Part shown: positions 46,186 through 54,712 of the stretch, in pieces
How positions within the stretch are numbered: the first letter of the stretch is position 1
Layout: every line of letters begins with the position of its first letter
Assembly (NCBI RefSeq): GCF_900188175.1
Contig: NZ_FZOQ01000023.1
Span: forward strand, 1-64,000
DNA from: Pontibacter ummariensis
GTDB lineage: Bacteria > Bacteroidota > Bacteroidia > Cytophagales > Hymenobacteraceae
Direction: 5' to 3'
Length of the DNA: 64,000 nt
Notes under the pieces: model-generated
What the model was told of the DNA's origin: nothing
The model's input: the letters and a program-made list of their open reading frames with translations, nothing else
Database searches by the model: none
Position numbers and translations under genes: made by a program

Positions 46186-46366
46186 AGGAAGATTATTGTT
46201 TTAAGTGATTGTTTTGTATGCTGATAAAGGCAGACGCACTGCTGCCATTCGTGAGGCTGCAGGGACAAAAAACCTGCTTGCTGTACAGTCGTTTTCCATC
46301 ACCCTGCCTTGCAACAGGCGTTCCTGCTAGTGCTTAGGGCATAGCGACGGAGAAAGAAAAAATAAA

Positions 46367-47080
46367 TTAAAAGGGAGGTGCCCGTAGCAGAACGCTACCT
46401 ATGGGTAACTCGAAAGGTGCGCCGATAGCCTGATCCTGTGCTGGTTTGAATGCCTCGCTAGCAAGCAAGGCTTGAAGCAGTTTTTTGAGGATATCGCCTT
46501 CGAGCAGCCGCTCTAGCTCCCGAATAAGCCCCTGCTCGTCATCAACATCAGACTTCTGTGCAAGCAGGAAGAACTGCTTTTCCGGAGCTTCGCTGTGCTG
46601 CCGGGCATAGGCCTGCAGCTCTCCCAGCACTTTAGCTGTCTGCCAGTTCAACTGGCAAAAGGTCTCCTGCTGAAAGCTTTCCTTTTGGATGCCAATCAGG
46701 TAGGCCCCACCGTCTGTGGCAGGGCCTATGACCAAACTGTTATGCCGCAGTGCCTCCTGTGCCGCATAAAGGTCTGAAGCCGCCAAGGTGGGGCAATCGC
46801 TCCCTACACAAATTACCCGCTGGTATCCTGCTGCAAAGGCTTCTTGAAAGGCATTGGCAAGCCGTTCTCCGAAGGTGTTCCCCTGCTGCTGCTGGGTAAA
46901 AAGCGTGATAAGCGGCAGTTTGGTGCTATTAACTACCCGTAAGGTATGATCTAAGAGTACCTGGGCTATCTCTTCGTTGGTAGGTGCACCGTGCCTGGAA
47001 GAAAAGAGCTTTGTCTTCACTTCCTGTCCTGCTGCATGTGCAAACAGAAGAATGGCGGTATCAACGTTAGCAGTGGTCAA
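46367..47080 (-). CDS. Second DUF2064-type glycosyltransferase
   Basis: 237 residues with the same fold as the transferase at 43631: LFAHAAGQEVKTKLF at the start, VICVGSDCPTL and GPATDGGAYLIG. The KTRLA-type motif is altered to KTKLF, and a C-terminal extension is present. It is upstream of the AhpD-like gene on the same strand after a 181-base gap, so it may be a separate or a leading gene of the cluster. Confidence 0.8.
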   Translation of the reverse strand: MTTANVDTAILLFAHAAGQEVKTKLFSSRHGAPTNEEIAQVLLDHTLRVVNSTKLPLITLFTQQQQGNTFGERLANAFQEAFAAGYQRVICVGSDCPTLAASDLYAAQEALRHNSLVIGPATDGGAYLIGIQKESFQQETFCQLNWQTAKVLGELQAYARQHSEAPEKQFFLLAQKSDVDDEQGLIRELERLLEGDILKKLLQALLASEAFKPAQDQAIGAPFELPIGSVLLRAPPF

Positions 47081-47253
47081 AAAAGCTGCTTTTCTGGTAA
47101 AACCGGTAACAGTACGCTTTGTTACCTGGAAGTAGCAGGAATCCTAGTATACTCTGTGGAAAAACTAATAGTTCTATAAAAGAAGTCCATTCCTATCCTA
47201 TGGCCTCTCCAATGCTTTGCTCTGCCCTTATGGTAGTCTCGCCAATTAGCGCG

Positions 47254-48018
47254 TTAACAGTAGCCTAAGACCTTATAGACGATAAAACCAGTCACCTCAT
47301 GGATAAGCAGGTGCCAGCCACTGAAGGCGGATACACTCGGAATGATCGTTTCGTCTGGGGTAAAGCGCCGCTCAGAGGCATTAAAGTCTGTGCTAAAGGC
47401 GCTGGCTTTTACCCCGGCTTTCTGAAAACAAGCAGCTGACCGGCGCATGTGGAAGGCGGATGTTACCAACAAAAGGTTTTTCCATTCCGGGTGCTGCTCC
47501 ACAAGCTTAGCGGTATTCTTCGCATTTTCGCGGGTGTTACGGCTGTTACCCTCTATCAGGATATCTTCCTTTGGCACATTCGCAAGCAGCAGCACCCGCT
47601 CGATCTGCTCTGCTTCAGCCACAGCTCCCGCCAAAACGCGCCCGCTGCCTCCTGCTATCAGGAACTTATCAATCTTTCCCATGCGATAGAGCTGCAAGGG
47701 GTGAAGGAAGCGGTCTGCCCCTTTATGCGTGTGGATCCTGTCCGGGATATCCTCCCGAAAGGCTGTGACGCCTGTCAGGATAACTGCTACATCGTAATGC
47801 TTCACATCCTCTACCGGCATAGCCTCTACCTCCCACGCCCGCCAAGCTTCATTCGCCAGAAACGGATTGGAGAATAAAAAGAGGATCCCCAGTGCTCCGA
47901 CCAGGCTGAGACGCCGCCACTTGGCAGACCGAAGCAACGCAGCGAATATCAAAAGTAAGAGCACCCAGATAAAGGGCATCAACAAAAAGTGTAGCGTTTT
48001 GGAAAGGATGAAGAACAT
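47254..48018 (-). CDS. YdcF/ElyC-like DUF218 membrane protein
   Basis: 254 residues. Two N-terminal membrane helices (about 5-30 and 36-50) precede a DUF218 domain: VAVILTGVT, HKGADRFLHPLQLY, FLIAGGSGR, and the EGNSRNTREN and TSAFHMRRS motifs. The E. coli relatives SanA and ElyC act in envelope (peptidoglycan precursor) metabolism. The assignment to family is good; the specific role is not shown. It stands alone. Confidence 0.88.
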   Translation of the reverse strand: MFFILSKTLHFLLMPFIWVLLLLIFAALLRSAKWRRLSLVGALGILFLFSNPFLANEAWRAWEVEAMPVEDVKHYDVAVILTGVTAFREDIPDRIHTHKGADRFLHPLQLYRMGKIDKFLIAGGSGRVLAGAVAEAEQIERVLLLANVPKEDILIEGNSRNTRENAKNTAKLVEQHPEWKNLLLVTSAFHMRRSAACFQKAGVKASAFSTDFNASERRFTPDETIIPSVSAFSGWHLLIHEVTGFIVYKVLGYC

Positions 48019-48179
48019 AACACTGAGCTTATGAAAACAGCCAGAGCAATAGAAAGAGTGGCGCCTTATGCTGAACTAAAACTGCCCTGAAGCAGCCTGA
48101 TCTTCCTGTAGTTTACCGGTTACATACCCTTGGCAAAGGCAATATAGGAAAGTAAAGGGAAATGGTAAAAGCACTTGCC

Positions 48180-48401
48180 CTAAAAGAACTTGCGGAACAG
48201 CCACATGAGCAGCGAGAAGAGAATGCTGAGCAAGATCATGCTGGTGATAGGGGCGTAAAAACGCATGTTCTTTTTCTCCACGCGTATATCGCCGGGCAAA
48301 TGGCCAAACCAACTGAACTTATCCCCTGCCAGCCAGATCACCAGTCCCACTACAACCAGTACTATCCCTAAAAGCACAATTGTTTTCCCGATAGGCTGCA
48401 T
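48180..48401 (-). CDS. DUF2905 small membrane protein
   Basis: 73 residues, two membrane helices joined by a WFGHLPGDIRVE loop with KKNMRFYAPITS, the DUF2905 signature. This family is widespread and uncharacterised. It is preceded by a -7 box at 48426-48433 just past the stop of the upstream barrel gene, so it may be transcribed on its own. Confidence 0.88.
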   Translation of the reverse strand: MQPIGKTIVLLGIVLVVVGLVIWLAGDKFSWFGHLPGDIRVEKKNMRFYAPITSMILLSILFSLLMWLFRKFF

Positions 48402-48425
48402 TGTTTACCCTTTTGTCGTGAACGC

Positions 48426-48433
48426 CAAAGATA
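48426..48433 (-). promoter_or_regulatory. -7 box for the DUF2905 gene
   Basis: TATCTTTG on the minus strand is an exact consensus match 25 bases upstream of the ATG. No -33 box is clear. Confidence 0.5.
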
Positions 48434-48442
48434 CGCTTTTAC

Positions 48443-49039
48443 TTAAAAACCTGCGCGCACCCCAACGGCAAAGCTGAGAATGTCCCAGGCCGTGAGCGTA
48501 GGATCCTTTACGGCCGACGTCACGATCAGGTCGTAGGTGCTTAACTCTCCATAAAGGCTAACTTCCTTCAGGGTCCCGCCATTGAGCTGCCGCGTAAGCT
48601 CAGTGCCTATGCCTCCCGTTATCCGCAGGCTGCTCGTCCACCAATAGTAGTTTTTGGGGTAAGAGCTGTCCCAGGAGGTAGAGAACTGGTCCCGGAAATA
48701 GTAGCTGAGGCCCAGGTTCATCCGCAGTGGTGTCCATTGCACTTGCCTACTCAGGTCAACCCGCCTGATGGGCCGGTACACTCCTCTGACTGTTAGCAGG
48801 TGCAACACTTCCTTGCCATCGAGTTTCGGGACAAAGCCATAGAGTAACTCAGCGCTTAATTTATCCTGCAGAAAGCTGTAACTTGGTCCGGCCGAAAACA
48901 TACCGGTATTGCCGGCAAACTGTAGCGTAACGCCATCCGGGGCATACCAATTTCTGCTGTCTCTCTCTTTGTCTTGCGCTATACCTTGGAAAGGAAAACT
49001 GAGGAGGCAAAGGACACTTACGAGTAATCTTATTTTCAT
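48443..49039 (-). CDS. Outer-membrane barrel-like protein
   Basis: 198 residues with a signal peptide (PFQGIAQ) and alternating aromatic strands (TLQFAGNTGMFSAGPSYSFL, MNLGLSYYFRDQF, VSLYGELSTYDLI), ending in a terminal Phe (GVRAGF). It resembles a small barrel of the outer membrane. Its start lies 10 bases downstream of the metallophosphoesterase gene, so they form an operon. Confidence 0.7.
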   Translation of the reverse strand: MKIRLLVSVLCLLSFPFQGIAQDKERDSRNWYAPDGVTLQFAGNTGMFSAGPSYSFLQDKLSAELLYGFVPKLDGKEVLHLLTVRGVYRPIRRVDLSRQVQWTPLRMNLGLSYYFRDQFSTSWDSSYPKNYYWWTSSLRITGGIGTELTRQLNGGTLKEVSLYGELSTYDLIVTSAVKDPTLTAWDILSFAVGVRAGF

Positions 49040-49049
49040 CTTCTGGCTG

Positions 49050-49874
49050 CTAAATCTTTACACGCTCAAAGCTCACCTCGTTCCCTGCCACGGTAAACAC
49101 CACATACTCCAGCTTCTCGGTAGCTGCGGTCTCTAAAACAGGTAGTTCCTCCCCAAAAGGGAAGTGGTACTTGTAGTTGTGGTTATGCCCGTGCAACGAA
49201 AAGTCTACCTTGTACTGGTTCAACAACTGCCCGTACCGAACCGACTTCTCCTCACCGAACTCGGTATTGGTTGGAGGAATGTGGGACACCACGATCACAT
49301 TTTCATAAGTTGCAGAGGCCTTAAGTTCCGCCTCAAGCCAATCCAGGTCGGGCACTTGCTTATCGAACTCCAGGTAATTGGTGTTCAGCAGGATAAACTT
49401 GGTGTTTCCCACAGCAAAGCTGACGTCATAGTCGCCATACATGGCGCTAAAGACTTCTTTGCCGTTGTTGATGGCGTCATGGTTGCCAACCACGGCCACG
49501 TAGGGCACCTTCAGCGTTTTAAAGTCCTCGTGCACCAGCTTAAACTCTTTCACCAGGCCAAAATCCGTCAGGTCTCCCCCAAGCAGTACAAAATCAATAT
49601 CCTCCAGCTGGTTTATGTGCCGGACCAGTTGCTCATTCTCCTGGTAGAAGCCCTGAGGATCGGCTGTTAACACAAAACGGACGGTATCTGTTGGCGCAAT
49701 ATCCAGCGCTTCGATTGCAGCGATGTTGCGTTTGTTAAGGTCTTTTTCATCCTCATCCAGGCGCACCTCATAAGGGCTGTATTCAAATTCATCGCACGCC
49801 TGCATGCTTACGGTCAGTAACAGCATGCCCACAGACAGGAGCACATGGCCACACGTTTTTATAATTGAAAACAT
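49050..49874 (-). CDS. Metallophosphoesterase lipoprotein
   Basis: 274 residues with a lipobox (MQAC, Cys27). Calcineurin-like motifs are visible: ADPQ (where most members have DxH), GGDLTD, GNHD, SHIPP and HGHNH. The Gln in place of the first His may alter the metal site. It would hydrolyse a phosphodiester or phosphomonoester in the periplasm. It is the first gene of a pair with the downstream barrel. Confidence 0.85.
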   Translation of the reverse strand: MFSIIKTCGHVLLSVGMLLLTVSMQACDEFEYSPYEVRLDEDEKDLNKRNIAAIEALDIAPTDTVRFVLTADPQGFYQENEQLVRHINQLEDIDFVLLGGDLTDFGLVKEFKLVHEDFKTLKVPYVAVVGNHDAINNGKEVFSAMYGDYDVSFAVGNTKFILLNTNYLEFDKQVPDLDWLEAELKASATYENVIVVSHIPPTNTEFGEEKSVRYGQLLNQYKVDFSLHGHNHNYKYHFPFGEELPVLETAATEKLEYVVFTVAGNEVSFERVKI

Positions 49875-50138
49875 AATGGGTTGGTTTCATAAACTTTCTC
49901 CTCGATTTTACCACCGCAGGTATTGGAATGTTTCGGATTCGGCTTCAAGAAACAACAATTCCTGAGACTCCTGGCTTAACTTTCATTTTTTCAAGAACAG
50001 TATAGCTCCTGTAGGCTTCTACTCTCCTCCCCAATTGTCAGATTTTAACACACCAGGCTATCCCTACCCCTTTATCCTGCGAGGGGCTGTGCTTCATTTT
50101 AAGTGCAGATTAAATTCGCAGATCAGCCTTAAAAGCGT
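49875..50138. other. Divergent intergenic region
   Basis: About 260 bases between the metallophosphoesterase gene (leftward) and the topB promoter (rightward). I see no ORF, repeat or RNA gene; the leftward promoter is not clear. Confidence 0.45.
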
Positions 50139-50146
50139 TAAATTTG
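50139..50146 (+). promoter_or_regulatory. -7 box for topB
   Basis: TAAATTTG is an exact match, with a weak TTCG 20 bases upstream and the TTG start codon 35 bases downstream. Confidence 0.5.
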
Positions 50147-50180
50147 AGGTACGTAGTAACGCATTAAAACCCATAACCGC

Positions 50181-52619
50181 TTGAAAGTCTGTATTGCTGA
50201 GAAACCTAGTGTCGCCCGTGAGATAGCCATGGTCATTGGTGCCAAAAGCAAGAAGGATGGCTATTACGAAGGCAACGGCTACCAGGTCACCTGGACCTTC
50301 GGGCACTTTTGCACCTTACGCGAGCCCGACGACTACCGCCCGGAGTGGAAGCGCTGGAGCCTCTACGACCTGCCCATGCTACCCGAAAAGTACGGCATTA
50401 AGCTAATGAAGGACAGTGGGGTACAAAAGCAGTTTAAAATCATCAAGCAGCTGCTGGACAAAGCGGAAGAGGTCATTAACTGCGGGGACGCCGGGCAAGA
50501 GGGGGAAGTGATCCAGCGCTGGGTACTGACAGAGGCGAAGTACAGAAAGCCTTTTAAACGCCTTTGGATCTCTTCGCTTACAGAGGAGGCCATACGCCAG
50601 GGTTTTGCAAAGCTGCGCGATGGTGCTGAGTTCGACTCGCTGTACCAGGCTGGTAAGAGCCGTGCCATTGGTGACTGGCTACTGGGTCTGAACGCGACCC
50701 GCCTCTTTACCCTGAAGTACGCCAACGGCAGCCGCCAGACACTGTCAATCGGACGTGTACAAACCCCCACCCTGGCGATGCTGGTAAACCGCCACCACGA
50801 GATCGCCAACTTTGTGCCGCAACCATACTGGGAACTGAAGACGGTCTACCGCGACACGACTTTCTCCAGCACCAACGGCCGTTTTCAGAAGGAAGAGGAA
50901 GCCCAGAAGATCATGGAGGCGATCAAAGAGGCGGAACTCACCATTACGGACGTAGAGACGAAAAAGGGAACAGAATCGCCGCGCCAGCTTTTCGACCTGA
51001 CCTCCCTACAGATCGAGTGTAACAACAAGCTGAGCCTGTCTGCTGACGAAACGCTGAAGACAGTGCAGAGCCTGTATGAGAAAAAGGTGGTTTCCTATCC
51101 GCGTGTGGATACCACATTCCTGCCGGATGATATTTACCCAAAGATCCCCGGCATCCTGCAGGGCCTGAGCAACTACAGCCAGGAAGTAGCACCACTGCTG
51201 CAGAGCAAGATCCGAAAGACCAAGAAAGTCTTTAATAACAACAAAGTTACCGATCACCATGCCATCATCCCGACGGGTGCGGCGGCGGGTAACCTGTACG
51301 GACGCGAGGCGGATGTGTATGATATTGTTACCCGCCGTTTTATAGCTGCTTTTTACCCCGACTGTATCGTAAGTAACACCACCGTCATGGCAGAGTCGGC
51401 AGGCTATACCTTTAAAGTGCGGGGCAAGCAAATACTCGACCCGGGCTGGCGGGTGATTTACGGCGCCGAGGATGTGAAGTCGGAGCCTACCGGCAAGGAC
51501 AACAAAGAGGAGGAAGAGGCGGCCGGGGTACTACCGAATTTCGAGAAGGGAGAGCATGGCCCACACGCTCCTTTGCTGGAAAAGAAGATGACCAACCCTC
51601 CCAAGGAGTATACAGAGGCTACCCTGCTGCGCGCAATGGAAACGGCGGGCAAGCAAGTGGAGGATGAGGAGCTGAAGGACGCGCTAAAGGAAAACGGCAT
51701 CGGCCGCCCTTCTACCCGTGCCGCCATTATCGAAACCCTATTCAAGCGCCAGTACATCCGAAAGGAGAAAAAGAAGATCGTCCCAACCCAGATGGGCATT
51801 GACCTGATCGGCGTGATCCGGAACGAGACCCTGAAGTCGGCAGAGATGACAGGCCAGTGGGAACGCAAGCTACGTCAGATAGAGGGTGGCGAGTTTAAGG
51901 CGGAAGCCTTTTTGCAGGAGCTGCAGGAGTTTGTGATGAACCTGGTGCAGGAAGTGAAGTATGACAAGGCCACCGTTACCATAGAGCCGCAACAGGAAAA
52001 CAGGTCAACGAGCAAGCCCAAGAAGAAAGCCGAGAAGGCCGAAAGTAAAAAAGCTGAGACCAGAGAGGTTCAAGGCCTTGGCGCCTGCCCCGCCTGCAAA
52101 CAAGGCCACATTTTGAGGGGGGCCAAGGCCTTCGGCTGTGTTCGCTATAAAGATGGGTGCCGCTTCCTGATTCCTATTGCCCAGCAGGGCAAGGAACTAA
52201 CCGATAAGCAGGTACAGGCACTCCTTACAAAAGGAAAAACCCCGACGATTAAGGGCTTTAAAGATGAACAAGGCGAGAGCTTTGATGCCGTTTTAAAGCT
52301 CGATGCAGCCAAGGGACTTGTCTTAGATAAAGCAGAAACAGCTCAGAAAGTAAATCCTTTCGAGCAATGCCCGCGCTGCAAGCAAGGAAAGCTATTGAAA
52401 GGCAGAGCGGCTTATGGCTGCAGCAGGTTCCGGGAAGGGTGCCAGTTCGTGGTTCCCTTCGAGATGGGCGGAAAGCAGCTGACGGAAAAGCAACTCGCTG
52501 CTCTTCTACTAAAGGGTAAGACGCCCAAAATAAAAGGCTTTATCTCGAACAAGACAGGAAAGCCTTTTGAAGCGGCCCTCACCCTAAATGAGCAGTGGCA
52601 GGTGGTGTTTCAATTCTGA
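50181..52619 (+). CDS. topB: DNA topoisomerase III with TTG start
   Basis: 812 residues beginning at TTG; the next ATG is 17 codons in and would remove the conserved Toprim start (CIAEKPSVAREIA). The Toprim acidic site is visible (CGDAGQEGE), and the catalytic Tyr306 is in SYPRVDT. Two tandem C-terminal repeats of about 80 residues start near 635 and 730 (CPACKQG and CPRCKQG), each with four Cys that may bind zinc. It decatenates DNA. TTG may lower expression. Confidence 0.93.
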   Translation: MKVCIAEKPSVAREIAMVIGAKSKKDGYYEGNGYQVTWTFGHFCTLREPDDYRPEWKRWSLYDLPMLPEKYGIKLMKDSGVQKQFKIIKQLLDKAEEVINCGDAGQEGEVIQRWVLTEAKYRKPFKRLWISSLTEEAIRQGFAKLRDGAEFDSLYQAGKSRAIGDWLLGLNATRLFTLKYANGSRQTLSIGRVQTPTLAMLVNRHHEIANFVPQPYWELKTVYRDTTFSSTNGRFQKEEEAQKIMEAIKEAELTITDVETKKGTESPRQLFDLTSLQIECNNKLSLSADETLKTVQSLYEKKVVSYPRVDTTFLPDDIYPKIPGILQGLSNYSQEVAPLLQSKIRKTKKVFNNNKVTDHHAIIPTGAAAGNLYGREADVYDIVTRRFIAAFYPDCIVSNTTVMAESAGYTFKVRGKQILDPGWRVIYGAEDVKSEPTGKDNKEEEEAAGVLPNFEKGEHGPHAPLLEKKMTNPPKEYTEATLLRAMETAGKQVEDEELKDALKENGIGRPSTRAAIIETLFKRQYIRKEKKKIVPTQMGIDLIGVIRNETLKSAEMTGQWERKLRQIEGGEFKAEAFLQELQEFVMNLVQEVKYDKATVTIEPQQENRSTSKPKKKAEKAESKKAETREVQGLGACPACKQGHILRGAKAFGCVRYKDGCRFLIPIAQQGKELTDKQVQALLTKGKTPTIKGFKDEQGESFDAVLKLDAAKGLVLDKAETAQKVNPFEQCPRCKQGKLLKGRAAYGCSRFREGCQFVVPFEMGGKQLTEKQLAALLLKGKTPKIKGFISNKTGKPFEAALTLNEQWQVVFQF

Positions 52620-52634
52620 CTCTGAAGTAAAAAT

Positions 52635-52663
52635 CCCGGCAAGGGCTACCTACTCTTGCCGGG
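52635..52663 (+). terminator. Hairpin after topB
   Basis: Nine-base perfect arms (52635-52643, 52655-52663) 15 bases past the topB stop. The T run is poor, so termination is uncertain. Confidence 0.45.
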
Positions 52664-52682
52664 CTAGTTCAAAAAGCCTTGC

Positions 52683-53084
52683 CTACTGCACGTTAAACTT
52701 CACTTCCTTTAACGACTGGTTCGTGCGCCTGTCTTGGGCACTTATCAGTAAAGTGTATTTGCCTGGCTCAAAGTTCTGTAGTGACACGAGGGTGTCGTAT
52801 TCTACTACTGTTTTCCCAGGTTTGGTAACAAAATGTATCAATTCATTTTCACCACTACTGCCCGCTACTACAAAGTCCAGGTTGCTCACCTGGTCTTTAT
52901 CCACCACAGTTACATCAATCGTTAGCCCCTGTCCTATGGAGGCAGTTTGGTTATTGGTAGGGGTGTTTACGGTAAGGCTAGGAACAGAACCGTCTGGCTC
53001 CAGGTTTCCACTCTCGAACAAGTCCTCACACGCCGTTAGCGTTAAAATGGCGGCCAAAGCGGCCGGTACTGTTTTTAATTTCAT
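52683..53084 (-). CDS. Lipoprotein with single Ig-like domain
   Basis: 133 residues from the ATG at 53084 with a lipobox (LTAC, Cys19). The open frame extends upstream to an ATG at 53162 but that would bury the signal. The mature part reads as one beta-sandwich: VPSLTVNTPTNNQTASIGQGLTIDVTVVDKDQVSNLDFV, ending in an EVKFNVQ strand. It resembles Ig/cadherin-like modules. A strong promoter lies upstream. Confidence 0.72.
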   Translation of the reverse strand: MKLKTVPAALAAILTLTACEDLFESGNLEPDGSVPSLTVNTPTNNQTASIGQGLTIDVTVVDKDQVSNLDFVVAGSSGENELIHFVTKPGKTVVEYDTLVSLQNFEPGKYTLLISAQDRRTNQSLKEVKFNVQ

Positions 53085-53182
53085 GGTAGTATAACTGAAC
53101 GTCTTTTCCCGACTTTCAGGCAAAGTTTGTTTTGCACTATTTGCCTCTGGCACTTTAGCCACATGCTAGCATGCAGCCCGCG

Positions 53183-53213
53183 CAAATATAGAATTCCTCC
53201 CACTAACCCCAAA
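53183..53213 (-). promoter_or_regulatory. Full promoter of the Ig-like lipoprotein gene
   Basis: TTTG (53210-53213) and TATATTTG (53183-53190) on the minus strand are 19 bases apart, matching the -33/-7 consensus. A leader of about 90 bases results if the ATG at 53084 is used. Confidence 0.65.
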
Positions 53214-53601
53214 GATCCTCCGCAACTTAATTACAATTTCGCAAAACTTATCACACAGCAAGACGAGCACCCAAGACAGGCAACATAGAACTACTAATCA
53301 AATATATACATATGTAGATATTTAATTAAACGCAGACAACCACATAGACACCCAATCAAAATAGTACAAACATAATCAAGTGAAGCCGCTGTAAAAGTGG
53401 GCTCTAAGCACCGGGTTTAGTTGCACCATTATATCTCAATTGTTCTGATGCGCGCTTTATGTACAACACCTTGGATAAAGGCTATAGTATAGAGCCATAA
53501 TATAACTTATGCCACACCCTATGCGTACAGAAATACGTCGCAGCAATGCTGTGTACATTTTTTTGAAGAGAATAACTTGTGAAACTATAAACTTAGAACC
53601 T
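53214..53601. other. AT-rich region upstream of the SWFGD gene
   Basis: About 390 bases, AT-rich around 53290-53370, without a recognisable ORF, RNA or repeat. It must hold the promoter of the rightward disordered-protein gene, but I see no exact -7 box. A long leader is therefore possible. Confidence 0.4.
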
Positions 53602-54573
53602 ATGAGAAGCTATGAAAACTCGGGTTACAACCCGTACAACAGTAACACCAGATCAGAAACCGGAGGATCAGCCAGAAACTACTACTCCGGCGATTATGAC
53701 TTAACAGAAGGCCGTAACCGTAGAGGCTATGGCTCCCGCACTTATGATCAGGGCAACAGCACTCTAGGCTCCGGGCGTGATATGTTCTCCTCATCTGGTT
53801 ACAGAGGATATGGAGCATCAGGAGAGACAGACTACGACCGTAATAACTACGGTTCTTCCAGCTACAGCACGTATGGCGACCGTTTCAATAACGATCGTCG
53901 CGGCGCAAACTACGATGCAGACTACCGCTCAGCCTACGGCAACAACTACGATACTGACCGTTATGACCGTGACAGCAGATGGGGTGGCAGCAATATAAAC
54001 ACCTGGGACCGCAACAATGATCGCGATGAGAGCAACATGTGGGAAAGGACCAAAAATCGTGTATCAAACGCTTGGGACCGCGCCACAAGTGACAACGATC
54101 GCGACAGGGACTATCGGGCCAGAGACTATGATACTTACGGTTCTACTGGCGGTTATGGCTCAGGGTCTTTATATGGATCGAACGCCTATGGGGCTGGGAC
54201 TTATGGCACTGGCTACACTACTTCGAACTACGGCACGTCTTATGACCGAGACAATGACCGGGACCGCTTTAATAGAGACAATGACAGAAGCCGTTACAGC
54301 TCAAACTACGATCGGGGAAGCAACGAAGATCGTAGCTTCTGGGACCGCACTGGCGACGAGGTAAAGTCTTGGTTTGGCGATGACGACGCAGAGCGACGTA
54401 GAAGAATGGACGAAAGCGAAGACCGCAGGAGAAGAATGAGCGAGATGAGCAACCGGGACAGAAATCGTGACAACGATGACGACTATCGGTATGGGAGTTA
54501 CTCCTCAGGAAACACCTATAGCGGACCTCCCTACTCTTACGGATCATCTTCAAGAAGAGACTATGAGTGGTAG
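53602..54573 (+). CDS. Disordered Tyr/Gly/Asp/Arg/Asn-rich SWFGD-type protein
   Basis: 323 residues from the ATG at 53602 (an in-frame ATG at 53509 gives an uncharacteristic extension). The composition is extreme: Tyr, Gly, Asp, Arg, Asn and Ser dominate in YGS, DRDN and DRY steps. Two islands look ordered, NMWERTKNRVSNAWDRAT and RSFWDRTGDEVKSWFGDDD with AERRRRMDE, the SWFGD motif. The motif is known from stress-linked proteins. No signal or membrane segment. Condensate-like behaviour is an inference from composition. Confidence 0.75.
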   Translation: MRSYENSGYNPYNSNTRSETGGSARNYYSGDYDLTEGRNRRGYGSRTYDQGNSTLGSGRDMFSSSGYRGYGASGETDYDRNNYGSSSYSTYGDRFNNDRRGANYDADYRSAYGNNYDTDRYDRDSRWGGSNINTWDRNNDRDESNMWERTKNRVSNAWDRATSDNDRDRDYRARDYDTYGSTGGYGSGSLYGSNAYGAGTYGTGYTTSNYGTSYDRDNDRDRFNRDNDRSRYSSNYDRGSNEDRSFWDRTGDEVKSWFGDDDAERRRRMDESEDRRRRMSEMSNRDRNRDNDDDYRYGSYSSGNTYSGPPYSYGSSSRRDYEW

Positions 54574-54644
54574 AAGCAACAGAAGGCCGTTTTATAACGA
54601 GCCTAGACGATAGCACTACCTAAGAACAGTGGCTGTATCGCCAC

Positions 54645-54677
54645 AAAAGCCCCGCTGCACGAAGCAGCGGGGCTTTT
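54645..54677. terminator. Terminator of the SWFGD gene
   Basis: Fourteen-base perfect arms (54645-54658, 54664-54677) with loop ACGAA and a T run, 72 bases past the stop; convergent with the carbonic anhydrase gene. Confidence 0.85.
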
Positions 54678-54712
54678 TTCTTTAAGCAGTGCAGCACGAA
54701 GCCTGCGCATGA

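Noticed and set aside
53465..53500. E. coli-type sigma-70 promoter (TTGGAT with TATAGT) upstream of the SWFGD gene
   Set aside because: The two elements are only about 6 bases apart, which is incompatible with promoter geometry.
53640..54560. Possible tandem DNA repeat in the SWFGD gene
   Set aside because: The repetition is of amino-acid composition; no fixed-length DNA unit is visible.
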